In this document: positions 45,087 to 54,380 of the stretch, piece by piece | Layout: each line of letters starts with the position of its first letter | Position numbering within the stretch: position 1 is the first letter of the stretch | Source of the DNA: Ctenosaura bakeri | Lineage: Eukaryota > Chordata > Lepidosauria > Squamata > Iguanidae | DNA: 64,000 bases | NCBI GenBank assembly: GCA_948474755.1 | Contig: CAOLHI010001433.1 | Coordinates: 310,001-374,000 of the forward strand | Reading direction: 5' to 3' | Program-made: the position numbers and the translations under genes | The notes under the pieces: generated by a model | The model's database searches: none | What the model was told of the DNA's origin: nothing | What the model saw: only the letters and a program-made list of their open reading frames with translations

Positions 45087-45261
45087 GTAAGTCCTGGTCA
45101 GCAAGCCTGCCCCCCGTGCCCGGGATATCTTGCCCTCCACAAACCCCAATCAGAATTAAATTGCGGTGTTGGTTTGTGGCAAAGCAAGCGCATTTCCTTA
45201 GAAGTTGCTGAGACGACAGCAGACGGGACGGCTACACGGTTTTGTACCTTGGCATACAAAT

Positions 45262-45666
45262 TTAGGCATAAAAGAGCTGGGTATGTTTAGTCTGCAGAAG
45301 AGGAGGTTAAGAGGGGACATGATAGCCATGTTTAAATATCTGAAGGGATGCCACGTAGGGGAGGGAGAGGGCTTGTTTTCTGCTGCTCCAGAGACCAGGA
45401 CAAGGAGCAATGGATTCAAGCTGCAGGAAAGGAGATTCCACCTGAACCTCAGGAAGAACTTCCTGACCGTCAGGGCTGTCCGGCAGCGGAATCTGTTGCC
45501 TCGGAGTGTAGTGGAGGCTCCTTCCTTCTTTGGAGGTTTTTAAGCAGAGGCTGGATGGCCATCTGTCGGGATTGATTTGAGGGTGTTCCTGCATGGCAGG
45601 GGGTTGGACTGGATGGCCCCTGGGGGTCTCTTCCAACTCTGAATTTCTATGATTCTATGATTCTAC
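45262..45666 (+). mobile_element. CR1 LINE 3' end, recent-looking
   Basis: It is homologous to 8851-9240 with only about 15 differences by eye over about 390 bp. It ends in ATTTCTATGATTCTATGATTCTAC. It is 5'-truncated at the [11 protein letters not shown] region. Confidence 0.92.
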
Positions 45667-45798
45667 TGCTCTGATCTTCTCCCCCTTTCCCAGATAAAAT
45701 AAATCAGTTAACCGTTTGGTGCCCTGCAGTCCCAAGCCCCCTTCAACCAGAGGCATGGCTGCAATTAAGAATGGGCACTTTAGAAGACCAGGGCCGTT

Positions 45799-45967
45799 TC
45801 CGCACTAGACTGTTTTAGTGCCACTATCCCACTTTCAACGTCCGATGGAATCCTGGGGTTTGCAGTTTAGGGAGGGGTCTTTCAGGAAGCCCTCCCTCAA
45901 CTGCAAACCCCAGGATTCCATCGGATGTTGAAAGTGGAATCATAGCGCCAGAACAGCCTAGTGCGGA
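45799..45967. mobile_element. Near-perfect fold-back MITE
   Basis: TCCGCACTAGACTGTTTTAG at the left end and its near complement CAGCCTAGTGCGGA at the right define 169 bp. The arms (about 70 bp each) are almost fully complementary around a short centre, AGGGAGGGGTCTTTCAGGAAGCCCTCCCT. It has no coding capacity. Confidence 0.85.
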
Positions 45968-46126
45968 GATAGACCGTGCATAAGTTACCGGATCTGTTCC
46001 AATCCGTATCCCAGCGAATGCTTACAGCAAAAGCCATGTAAGTCCGCATTGATGGAGGAAGGAGAGGTGCTTCCACACATGGCTTCTTTCCTTGAGCATC
46101 CCTCTCTCTCCTCCTTCTCTTTCCAG

Positions 46127-46229
46127 GCACCAAGGAAAACCTTCGCTCCAGCTGCCCCGATCGGGCTCACCCCCTTACGACCACATCACGGTGGATTCGG
46201 CCTTCGACAACCCCACCTACGAGACCGGA
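46127..46229 (+). CDS. SEZ6: SEZ6 exon 16: cytoplasmic tail with NPTY motif
   Basis: The acceptor TTTCCAG ends at 46126 and the donor is CGGA|GTAAGT at 46230. It encodes residues 953-986. KPSLQLPRS then SPPYDHITVDSAFDNPTYET form the tail. NPTY is an NPxY-type motif of the sort that binds PTB-domain adaptors and directs endocytosis, an established property of the motif class. It ends in phase 0. Confidence 0.96.
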
Positions 46230-46803
46230 GTAAGTGCCACTGCCCTCGTCTTTATTTTCCAGGAGCGGGGCAAGAATTAGAGGACAGAACCGGGAGAGAG
46301 AAATTTAGGCTCCGGGGCTAAATCTGGACCTCCGGAGGCTCCCCAAGGGCCGCACCCCTTTCTCCGTGGCATTACCGCTGAGTGGGTTTCCCTGCTTATC
46401 CGGAGTCCCCCTCCTCGTGCTTTGGGACCGGAGGCAAGAGCTTTAAGCAAAAATATGTGCTGGTAGCATCATGGCACTGTCACCGCACATGTGGAAAGGC
46501 CCTCCTGAGACCTCAAGGGTGGCTGGCCTGGATTTTTTGGAAGATCTGCCCCTTCAAGGGTCCATGGTTAAATTCCGTAGCCGCCTAGGCAAAGGACGGG
46601 AGAAGCTACGAGGGTCTCGCTCTCTGAGATGGACCCCCGGACACCAGCCGTTGGCTGGGGATGATAGGTGTGGCAGGCCAACAAAGCTAGCCAAGGGGGT
46701 GGTGTCATCAAGCAAGGGGGGGCAATGGGGAGGGGGTAGCGGGGGGGGACCGGGCTGCCGAAATTCCAAGCACCCAACTCTCTGCAGGCTTTTTTTTCTG
46801 CAG
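46230..46803 (+). other. SEZ6 intron 16
   Basis: This is a 574-bp GC-rich intron with no repeat or exon that I recognise. A T-rich tract precedes the last acceptor at 46803. Confidence 0.85.
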
Positions 46804-46833
46804 GAAATGCGGGAGTATGAAGTCTCCATTTAG
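46804..46833 (+). CDS. SEZ6: SEZ6 exon 17: C-terminus EMREYEVSI and stop
   Basis: The acceptor TTCTGCAG ends at 46803. The coding part is 30 bp: EMREYEVSI then TAG at 46831-46833. The mammalian family has an ETREYEVSI-type C-terminus in one isoform, so this is the homologous ending. The C-terminal VSI could act as a PDZ ligand (inference). An alternative end that reads through the exon 16 donor is known in mammals but is not tested here. Confidence 0.95.
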   Translation, partial: EMREYEVSI

Positions 46834-48705
46834 GGCAGGATTCGCCCTCGAAGCGGAGGGGTGGGGGGAGCCGGAGGGGCAGGCCCCCTTCCCCAAAACC
46901 ATCTGACAACGACGACCCTTCCCGGCTGACAACTGACTGGCTCCGGGACCAGACGGATACCCTCCCCACCCCGTGGCAAACCAGACTTGTAAATACCCCC
47001 AAGACGAGACCTGGCGGTGGGACAGAGGGGGAAAAGACCACCCAGGACTCCTTGCTGACTTGCGGCCTGCACATCTGCTTGCTCGTCCCCCTCCTTCCCC
47101 CCCCATCCGCAAGCCTGCCGGACCCCAAATCCCACCCCTGGCCTTAGGGTGACCTGCTCAGGATGATGCAAACCCTGAGCAGCCCATCAAGTTCTACCCA
47201 TTAAGGACCAACCACATTTCGCTCGTGGCTTTTCGTCCAAACACACCCGTCACGCGTTTTCTTTTTTCCTTTGGACACGACGGCTCCGCTCGAGGGGCCA
47301 TTCCTGGATCGAGGTGAAAGGAAGAGATTTGTTCCTGGAACATTGGATTCCGCTTGTGCGGAGCCGGCGCCCCCAAAACTGGGAGGAAAGGAGAAAGTAA
47401 ATCCGTGCCTGGAGAGTCTTTGGAAATTGCAGCAAGGCTTGGAGACTGTAGGACGCGGACGCTGTCGAGGTGGAGATTCACACCCGGCTCCTTTCCTCTT
47501 GCTCGGAGCCGAGCCTCCCCCAAGACTGGAGGATTGGCAGGAGGGACCCGTGGAAACTGGAGATGCCCACCCTGCAATCGGGCAAGCCCACCTTCACCCC
47601 AAACGCCCCTCCAGACCCATCTTGCAATGCTCCGAGAGCCACAGTTTGCCAGCCACTTCCCTGCAGCCAGAGCGGGTTGTGTGTTGTGTCGTCAAAGCCA
47701 TGCGATGCTGCTGCAACCCTCCTTTCTCGACCTAAAGAAATCCTGATTTATTTATTTTTTAGCTTGGGGGAAGAATTTAGGGGCTTAGGAATTATCCACG
47801 CAAAAGCTCTGCTCCTAAGATCTATGCAAGGAGGATAAAGAAAAGTACGGGGCCTTTCTGGTTGTGGCCCCACAAGGGCAGCGCTTTGTCTCCCGAGGGT
47901 AGTCTGGGGGAAATCCCCCCTTCTTTGGCTTTTGGACCCTGTTTGGAAATACTCTTGATTGGTTTCTAAGATGCCGTTTGGAAAATATTTTTAACCGGGT
48001 TTCAGGATTCTTGGGAGTTCTAGTCCTCTGACATGCTTTTCCCAAGAAGCCCTTTGGAAAAGAGGGAGGGAGGGGTTAAACCAGGGTGCTTTGGGACATC
48101 TAGTTCAGGCGAGCATAATGTCACACTCCGGAGGAGACTCTCAAGCCCCTCGCCGAACTACAGATCCCGGGGTTCCATAATCACACAAAGGGATATGGAA
48201 TTGCAATTAATGGTGGGACGCAGAAAGCGCTCCCGCCCTGCCGGTCGTCCAAATGGGTCCAGTTTCCCTTCAAAGCAGGACTTAAGAGGCGCCTCGTCCC
48301 AATCCTGAACTGGACTTTTGGCTCCGGTTCCGGCCACCCCGTGTCAGCTTCCCGGGAGTCGAAACGAGGGATTTTTCCACCTCGTTGTTTCAGCTCAAGA
48401 CCCTTTGACTGAGCCGCTTTAGGGGGGATGCGTTTGCCCCCCGCCCCGGCCCCGGCCCCCTTCCCACAAACCCATTTGGGTCTTTGCAGTTTTTCCACTT
48501 CGGCAAGGGCCCTGCACCCCTAACCCTGGCAAACGGGGAGGGCCAACCGTACTACATTCTCTGGGGAGGGGGCTAATTCTGCAAGGTCTCTTAAGCTTGC
48601 CATAATTGGGGGGCTCAGCATGTCTTACAGGCACCCCAAAAGGAAGTGTTAAGATGCTTTCTCCCCACGCACACCCTTAATGCACTCCAAATGTCCCTGC
48701 CACCC

Positions 48706-48749
<44 letters not shown>
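48706..48749 (+). repeat. (TTA)n microsatellite
   Basis: There are about 14 TTA units, in the probable SEZ6 3' UTR or its downstream flank. Confidence 0.98.
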
Positions 48750-48750
<1 letters not shown>

Positions 48751-50094
48751 TGTATTTATATAGACCCATTACTGTACATGGAGCTTTATATAAGTTAAAA
48801 CAACAACAAAACAGTTCCCTGCCCCTCAGGCTTACAATTTGATGCAAAAGGAAAAGGGGGTGGCAGTTTTGGGGGGGCTGATTAAGTCCGGCAGAGACTC
48901 CCTCCGGCAACCCCTCCTTTTTCTGCTGCTATTCTTCTCTAGGAATATAAAGACGACTTCCAAAGTTTCTGGTCCTCATTGAGAAGCTCCGCTCAACCGA
49001 ACACTAAGTTGCTGGGAGATGTAGTTTATTTAGTTTATTTTACATTATCATCATTATTATTATGCTTAATTTGGGGACTTGCATTGGAGTGGAAAGGGTA
49101 TTTGTGCAAAACCACACACACACACACACCACGCACACACACAGCTTTTGGCAAAGAAAAAACATTTGATGGAGGAAAACTATAAATTATTATTTTTGTT
49201 GTTTTGGAAAACACAAGTGTTTTGTGTACAAAATTGTGTTTGGCAAAAAAAAACCCACTATTTGTGTGTGTGCAAAATGAAATTTACCCCCCCAAAAAGT
49301 CCTGAGATGCTAAAATCATCACCAAAAAAAATGAGCGGAAAGTCCCATAGATTCACCCAGAAATTTTTGGAAACGTTCACACTTGCATTTCCCTGTTGTT
49401 TTCTCCAGGCCCATCTTTTGCCGAGGGGAGGCTGACCCTCCCAAGCAGCCCACTCTGGGCCTCGGGGCTTGCTAGCCGCCGACCCCATAATCCCCCCTTT
49501 GCAGCCCCCAGTTCTCCTTCACACCTTCGGGGATGAACCTATGGGATTTGTAGTTCGACCCATTCCTGGAGGGTGCCCCATTTTAGAAAGCTGCACGATT
49601 CCAGCTCTCCAAAGAGACTGCCCATTTCCTAACCGGATGCAAAGCTGGCTTGCACAGGATGTGATCCTCGGGGACCACAACGCAGATGCCGGCAAACTAC
49701 AACTCCCAGGTGTCCTAGCTGAGGGTGAAGCACAATGGGTGTTGCAGCCCTGCAAGGTCAAGATGGCCAGCTGCCTCCTCAGCCCTGGATTGGTCCTTCC
49801 CAAATAATTCTCACCCCACTTGCTTCAAAACTGGGTGCAAATTTGACTCGGGGAGACCTCTGCATGCTTGGTTCTCCATAGATTAGGGGACTACAACTCC
49901 CAGAAGCACAGAAGGACAGCGGGTGCTGCCATCCAGCAAGACAGCCGGCTATGATCAGGCACCCCGGGTTTCGATGCGCCCCCTTTTCCCCTCCCACCCT
50001 TGCAATTTATCTGAGCCCTTGGTGACGCATCCTCCATTTCGCAAAGATGCGGCCAAAATGGCAAAGGCGATGAAGGAAAAAACTCAACCTAGGA

Positions 50095-50272
50095 GAGGCT
50101 GCCGCAGTTTGCTTTTGCCTGAGCCGACCGGGAAGGGCAAAATCCTGCCCCCCTCCTCCCCATAATTGAGTGCAAACGACTTTTGCATTGCAACCCAAGT
50201 TTGCAGCGGAGGACCGAGGCGGGAGGCAGAATCCGAAACCGGGACATTTCAAAAGCGTCCGCCGAACCGGGA
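50095..50272 (-). repeat. Dispersed family B copy (reverse)
   Basis: It begins GCAGTTTGCTTTTGCCTGAGC, contains GAGTGCAAACGACTTTTGC and ends CCGAAACCGGGACATTTCAAAAGC. All landmarks are in reverse order. Confidence 0.7.
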
Positions 50273-50574
50273 CGGTCCGTGGTTGTTTTAATGCAAGAAG
50301 CCCACCCTGCCCGCCCTGGGGGAGCACGGCTGACCCTTCTCTGTGAGAAGCGGACGGGCCAGGGGGACCCTGGGGTGGGGTGGGGTGTCTGGGGGAGGAA
50401 AGGGGGGGTCCTCTTGGCTCCCTCGGTGGCTCACGCATTGTCCCGGGGGGGGCTTTTTATCTGTAGGGTGTAACATAGTGTTTTAAACTAAAAAAAGAAC
50501 TTAAAATCCCCAAACCGTTCGACCTGTTCAAGTGGGGCCGGGTGGGAAGATCCGGCCTTTTGGATGGTTTCATG

Positions 50575-50580
50575 AATAAA
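50575..50580 (+). terminator. Candidate SEZ6 poly(A) signal AATAAA
   Basis: CATGAATAAAGCAGTG is followed 20-35 bases later by a G/T-rich stretch (CGTCGTTGTTTCC). This is the layout of a cleavage and polyadenylation site. I saw no other AATAAA between the SEZ6 stop and this point. Confidence 0.5.
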
Positions 50581-51274
50581 GCAGTGTTTTAGAAGATCCG
50601 GTCCGTCGTTGTTTCCTGGCAAGGCGGGGGGACGGGACACGCGGGGTGGGGTGGGCAAACGAGCCCCTTGGGACCCCTCCGGCCTACCTCGCAAGGTTGT
50701 GGGGAGGCTAAAGCGGAGGAGAGAATTCCAGGGCAGAAGGAGAAATGCCTGGAATAAAAAAATAAAAGCCAGTGGACCCACAAAGAGCAGCCATGGTAGG
50801 AAAGAAACTTTCCCAAGTACACAGGCAGCCCAAGACATTTTGCTGCCTGAGGCACACTCTAGTCCGGGTCCTCCTTTGAGGGGACGCGATCGAGAAGACG
50901 GAGCGAGGCCGTTTTCTGCTATAGGATTGTGCATTTATCACATCTTATTAACCCCCTTTTGAGTCCTGTCCCTATCTTCCAACGCCACCCCTCCAGTTTT
51001 GCACCCTCGGAAAATCTGGGAAGGATCCCCTCCACCCCACCATCGAAAGCATGGATTAAAATATTAAAGGGCGTTCTCCCTAGCCTGGAGCAGCTTAAGA
51101 CCAGTCTGAGTTAACAAAGGGGTTCCTTTTTACAAAATCCTTTTTACGGCCACCCAGCCCTGTTTTCCTCCTCCTCCTCCTCCATCCAGCTGAAAGCTTT
51201 CTAGCTGCATCAGCATTAGTGACGGGTTAAAGAGCGGCTATGGAGACCCTTTCGTGACCAGGTTGCAATGCTGT

Positions 51275-51430
51275 GTCTGCATTAAGCGATGCTGGAAGGC
51301 TTGGGGTTCTCCTCCGGCCGGGCAAGGAGAAGCAGCGCCTTGGGTGGGTCACACTCTCTCAGCCCCGGGGGAAAAAAAGCTCTGATAGGGTGGCTGAGAG
51401 CCAGAAACGACTTGGAGGCTTCCAACTGCG
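51275..51430 (+). mobile_element. tRNA-derived SINE
   Basis: GCGATGCTGGAAGGCTTGGGGTTCTCC (decayed head), GGGTCACACTCTCTCAGCCCC, CTCTGATAGGGTGGC and AGAAACGACTTGGAGGC are the SINE body and tail. Confidence 0.65.
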
Positions 51431-52024
51431 ACCACAGAGAGCTATCCTTACATCTTCTATGCTATTCTTGTCCCCAGTACCGTACCCAAATTTCTCTTAA
51501 ACCATTTTATTTAGTCAGTTGCATCATTTATACGTCACTTTCCTCCAAAAGTGGGACCCAAGGCCGCTCCCCGAAAGAAAAAAGGACCGTGAACGATGAG
51601 ATTAAAAAATATATGCATAAAACAATATTAAAAAGTCATGCCCAGGAACACAACCGCCCTGCGAAGAGAGGTATCAGCACATAAAGTCCCTTTAATAATT
51701 TGCTGCCCTTTGCCGACAATGAAAATCTGCTGCCTGAGGCCTCTGTCTCACAACAGAGCCCCACCAGGCTTCGCCTTTAATTTCTCCCCTCATCCCTCCC
51801 ACGCGGGACCCAAGGCCTCTCTCTGTCCCGGAGCTGCAACTGATTCCTGGGTGCATCCGCACGACAAAGTTACACCGGTTTCATACCGCATCAGCTGCCC
51901 TGAAAGAGAGGGGCTTTTATACCAACCCTGCCATCTCACCTCATGCCATTTGCACCCCTGCTGCGGGATTATAGCAGTCCGGCTGCTCTTTAGCCGCCAT
52001 GGCTCCGTCCTTACAGGTTCCCGG

Positions 52025-52205
52025 GATCTGTAGTTTGCAAAGGGACTTAAAGTTCCCTGCTAGAGAGCTTTGGGGCCCTAAAGAATGCTCAGTATCTCCG
52101 TGGTCGCCTTGAGCCTCCAGGGCTCAGATCACGACGCCACGCTGGCCCTCTCTTCGGGAAACTACAAATCCCAGGAAACTACAAATCCCAAGATTGCACC
52201 CCGTG
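52025..52205. mobile_element. Fold-back MITE with duplicated right end
   Basis: ATCTGTAGTTTGC at the left is complementary to the right-hand GAAACTACAAATCCC. The right end is present twice in a row (AGGAAACTACAAATCCCA and AAACTACAAATCCC). Confidence 0.6.
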
Positions 52206-52607
52206 GAACTAGGGTAAATCGTTCCTTAGTCAGAGAGGGCAGGTGGGCAGCAGGTGCACGAGGGACCCTCACTCCCCAGTCTCCAGGGTGGGCACTGCCA
52301 CACCGTCCTACCCTGCAGGGTTGGCGTCCAAGCCGCGGGTTTAAAAACGCTGAGCTGCATCGCAGGGTCCGCCTGGCCTGCAGGAGAGACGATGAGAATA
52401 TTAACCAAAATTTTTTTTTAAAAAAAAGCATTTATTCTATTATTTGCCACGCATAGAGAATTCATTGAGGGCCATTCTTGCAATCAAAGGGGCGGCTGAG
52501 CTTCGAACAGAGCCGGAAGCGTCGGGGCGCGAACAAAACGATCCACCCTCCGTCCTCCTCTTGGCAGCCAGGGACGAGGGGGCGGGGCCCAACCCTGTCC
52601 TCCTCCC

Positions 52608-53274
52608 GCGCACGCGCAGACCTCTGCCTTCGAAGTTTTGTGCGCACGCGCGAGTGGGAGTGCGCTCATTCTCGCGGAAAGGCGGTCTCCACGGCAGCTG
52701 CGCGTGCGCAGTGTGGTCGCGCCCGTCCCGCGCCGGTGAAGCGCTGAGAAGGGGGGACGAGGAGGGGCTGCGATTATGTAAAGGGAGAAGGCGAAGCGTT
52801 AACGTCGATATGATTGTTTCACGGAAGTTGTTTAGAAATGTGGTGCTACAGCCTCCCGATAAAACTTAATATATATATATGTATATACACACACACGTAC
52901 ATAAATAACATGCACATATTCTGTAATCTAAAAGAAAACGGACTGCGCTTGCGCAGAAAAGAAGGGAGCGGAGGCCAGCCACTGCGCATGCGTACAGACG
53001 GCCGGGCCCACTAGAAAAGCAATTCATGCGACTGCGCGTGCTCAAGAAATGGGAGGGAGGAAAGGCAACAGGAAAAAAAGAGAGAGGGAAAGCGGCGCGT
53101 GCGCAGAACGGGCGCCAAAGCCCTCCCCCTTTCCTCCCTCCCTCCCCGGCAAAAGCAATCGCCTCCAAAGAGCCGCTTCCCTCGCCCGTCTCCTCCCGCG
53201 CCTGCGCGGTGACCGCCGTCCGCTACGCGCATGCTCGCGGGGCGGCGAGGAGGGCGCCGCGCGCCTGCGCAACG
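52608..53274. promoter_or_regulatory. Cluster of NRF1-like sites
   Basis: Motifs of the form YGCGCAYGCGCR or one change from it occur near 52608, 52641, 52699, 52943, 52981, 53031, 53094, 53199, 53224 and 53261. The site at 52699 (CTGCGCGTGCGCAG) is a perfect palindrome. NRF1 is a known activator of CpG-island promoters, but binding here is inference. Confidence 0.6.
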
Positions 53275-53449
53275 AGCGCTGTGGTGGCGGCGACGGTGGC
53301 GGCTGGCGGCGGCGGCGGAGAAGAAGAAGCGGCGGCAGAGAGGAGGGCGAGGACGCGGGCGCCGCCCCTTCCGCTCCGCTTTAACGCCGGCACCGGCCGC
53401 GGCGGCGGGAGGAGGAGGAGGAGGAGGAGCGCGGGCCCCGCCCCCTGTC

Positions 53450-53512
53450 ATGGCAGCCGTCCCCGCAGCCCACCGGAGGCCTCCTCTCCGGGCGGCCGGG
53501 CCCGTCGGGTAG
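53450..53512 (+). other. Candidate upstream ORF in PHF12 5' leader
   Basis: ATG at 53450 has G at -3 and G at +4, a favourable context. It runs 20 codons (MAAVPAAHRRPPLRAAGPVG) to a TAG ending at 53512, 288 bp before the PHF12 ATG. It matters only if transcription starts upstream of 53450, which is unknown. Confidence 0.35.
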
Positions 53513-53562
53513 GCCGGCCGGGAGGAGGAGGAGGAGGAGCGGCGGCGCCGGCGGAGGAGGAA

Positions 53563-53593
<31 letters not shown>

Positions 53594-53594
53594 A
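53563..53594 (+). repeat. (CGG)n microsatellite, PHF12 5' leader
   Basis: There are about ten uninterrupted CGG units upstream of the PHF12 start codon. A (GCC)n run lies at about 53762-53784, just before the ATG. Both probably lie in the 5' UTR or promoter. Confidence 0.85.
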
Positions 53595-53799
53595 GGGATT
53601 GACCCCCGAGCGGAGGCGCCGCCGGGCCGGCCCGCCAGCGCCAGGACCCGCCGCCTCCGGGCCCCGCTCCTCCTCCTCCTCCGCGGCGGCCTGGGCCGGG
53701 GGGACGGCGCCCCCTCTCCCGGCCGCGCTCCCCGGCGTCGCCCTCCTCTCCCCGCTCCTGCCGCCGCCGCCGCCGCCGCCGCCCGGCCGCTCCCGTTGG

Positions 53800-53865
53800 A
53801 TGTGGGAGAGGATGGAGGCCAAGACGGTGGTCTACGACCTGGACACCTCGGGGGGCCTGATGGAG
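53800..53865 (+). CDS. PHF12: PHF12 coding exon 1
   Basis: [20 protein letters not shown] then ME, 22 codons, leaving in phase 0 at the donor GAG|GTGAGC (53866). The mammalian protein begins [20 protein letters not shown], so Met1 is fixed by homology. The context of Met1 is poor (T at -3, T at +4). Met5 has a strong context (A at -3, G at +4), so some initiation at Met5 is likely. Confidence 0.95.
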
Positions 53866-54015
53866 GTGAGCCCGCCGGGCAGGGGGGAGGGGGAGGGGGA
53901 GGGGCGGACCCGGCCCGTCGCCCCCGCCCGTTGCTCCCCGCCGCTGTCCCGGCCCCCCCCCTCCGCCGCCGCCGCCGCCGCCGCCTCCTAAAGCCCTCCC
54001 TTCTCTCCCTCCCAG

Positions 54016-54380
54016 CAAATCCAGGCGCTCCTGGCGCCCCCGCGGAGCGACGACGCCGGCGGCGGCGGCGGCGGAGGATGCGGGACGGAGAAGCGGAGCC
54101 GGCGGCCGGACCGAGGCGGCGGCGGCGGGGACCCGCACCACCAGCACCACCACCACCACCCGGCGCACCACCCCCACGAGCAGCAGCAGCGGCACCACCC
54201 GCCGCACCACCCGGCCCACCACCACGGGCCCGCGGCGGCGGCGGCGGCATCGGCGGCATCGGCGGCGGCCCAGCGGCGGAGCGGGCGGGCCACCAACCAC
54301 GACAGCTGCGACAGCTGCAAGGAAGGCGGGGACCTGCTCTGCTGCGACCACTGCCCCGCCGCCTTCCACCTCCAGTGCTG
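54016..54380 (+). CDS. PHF12: PHF12 coding exon 2: His/Ala-rich insert and PHD1 start
   Basis: The acceptor CTCCCAG ends at 54015 and the donor is GCTG|GTGAGT at 54381. It encodes residues 23-143 and leaves two bases of a Cys codon. [10 protein letters not shown] is followed by Gly runs, a stretch with about 17 His in 30 residues (about 63-92), three Gln and an Ala-rich run (95-107). The conserved [15 protein letters not shown] and [18 protein letters not shown] follow. The latter are the zinc ligands of the first PHD finger (Cys4-His-Cys part), continued in the next, unseen exon. The linker between LLAPP and RRSGRA is about 75 residues here. The mammalian one, as I recall, is under 20 residues and lacks the His run. 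Confidence 0.94.

Larger units (their letters stand above)
45087..46126 (+). other. SEZ6 intron 15
   Basis: This is a 1040-bp intron. It contains a recent-looking CR1 3' end (45262-45666) and a near-perfect fold-back MITE (45799-45967). Confidence 0.85.
46834..50600 (+). other. SEZ6: Probable SEZ6 3' UTR
   Basis: This is non-coding sequence from the SEZ6 stop to the first AATAAA I find downstream. It contains a (TTA)n microsatellite (48706-48749), a (CA)n run (49113-49144), fragments of the fold-back MITE family (about 48110-48190, 49525-49600, 49690-49760 and 49885-49940) and a minus-strand family B copy (50095-50272). The true UTR may be shorter. The length is inferred only from the poly(A) signal. 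Confidence 0.45.
50601..52480. other. SEZ6-PHF12 intergenic gap
   Basis: There is no exon. It holds a SINE 3' fragment (about 50680-50765), a plus-strand SINE (about 51275-51430), a fold-back MITE with arms near 52025-52040 and 52160-52200, and a poly-T/A patch at 52408-52430. PHF12 and SEZ6 share orientation, so this gap separates one gene's end from the next promoter. Confidence 0.7.
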
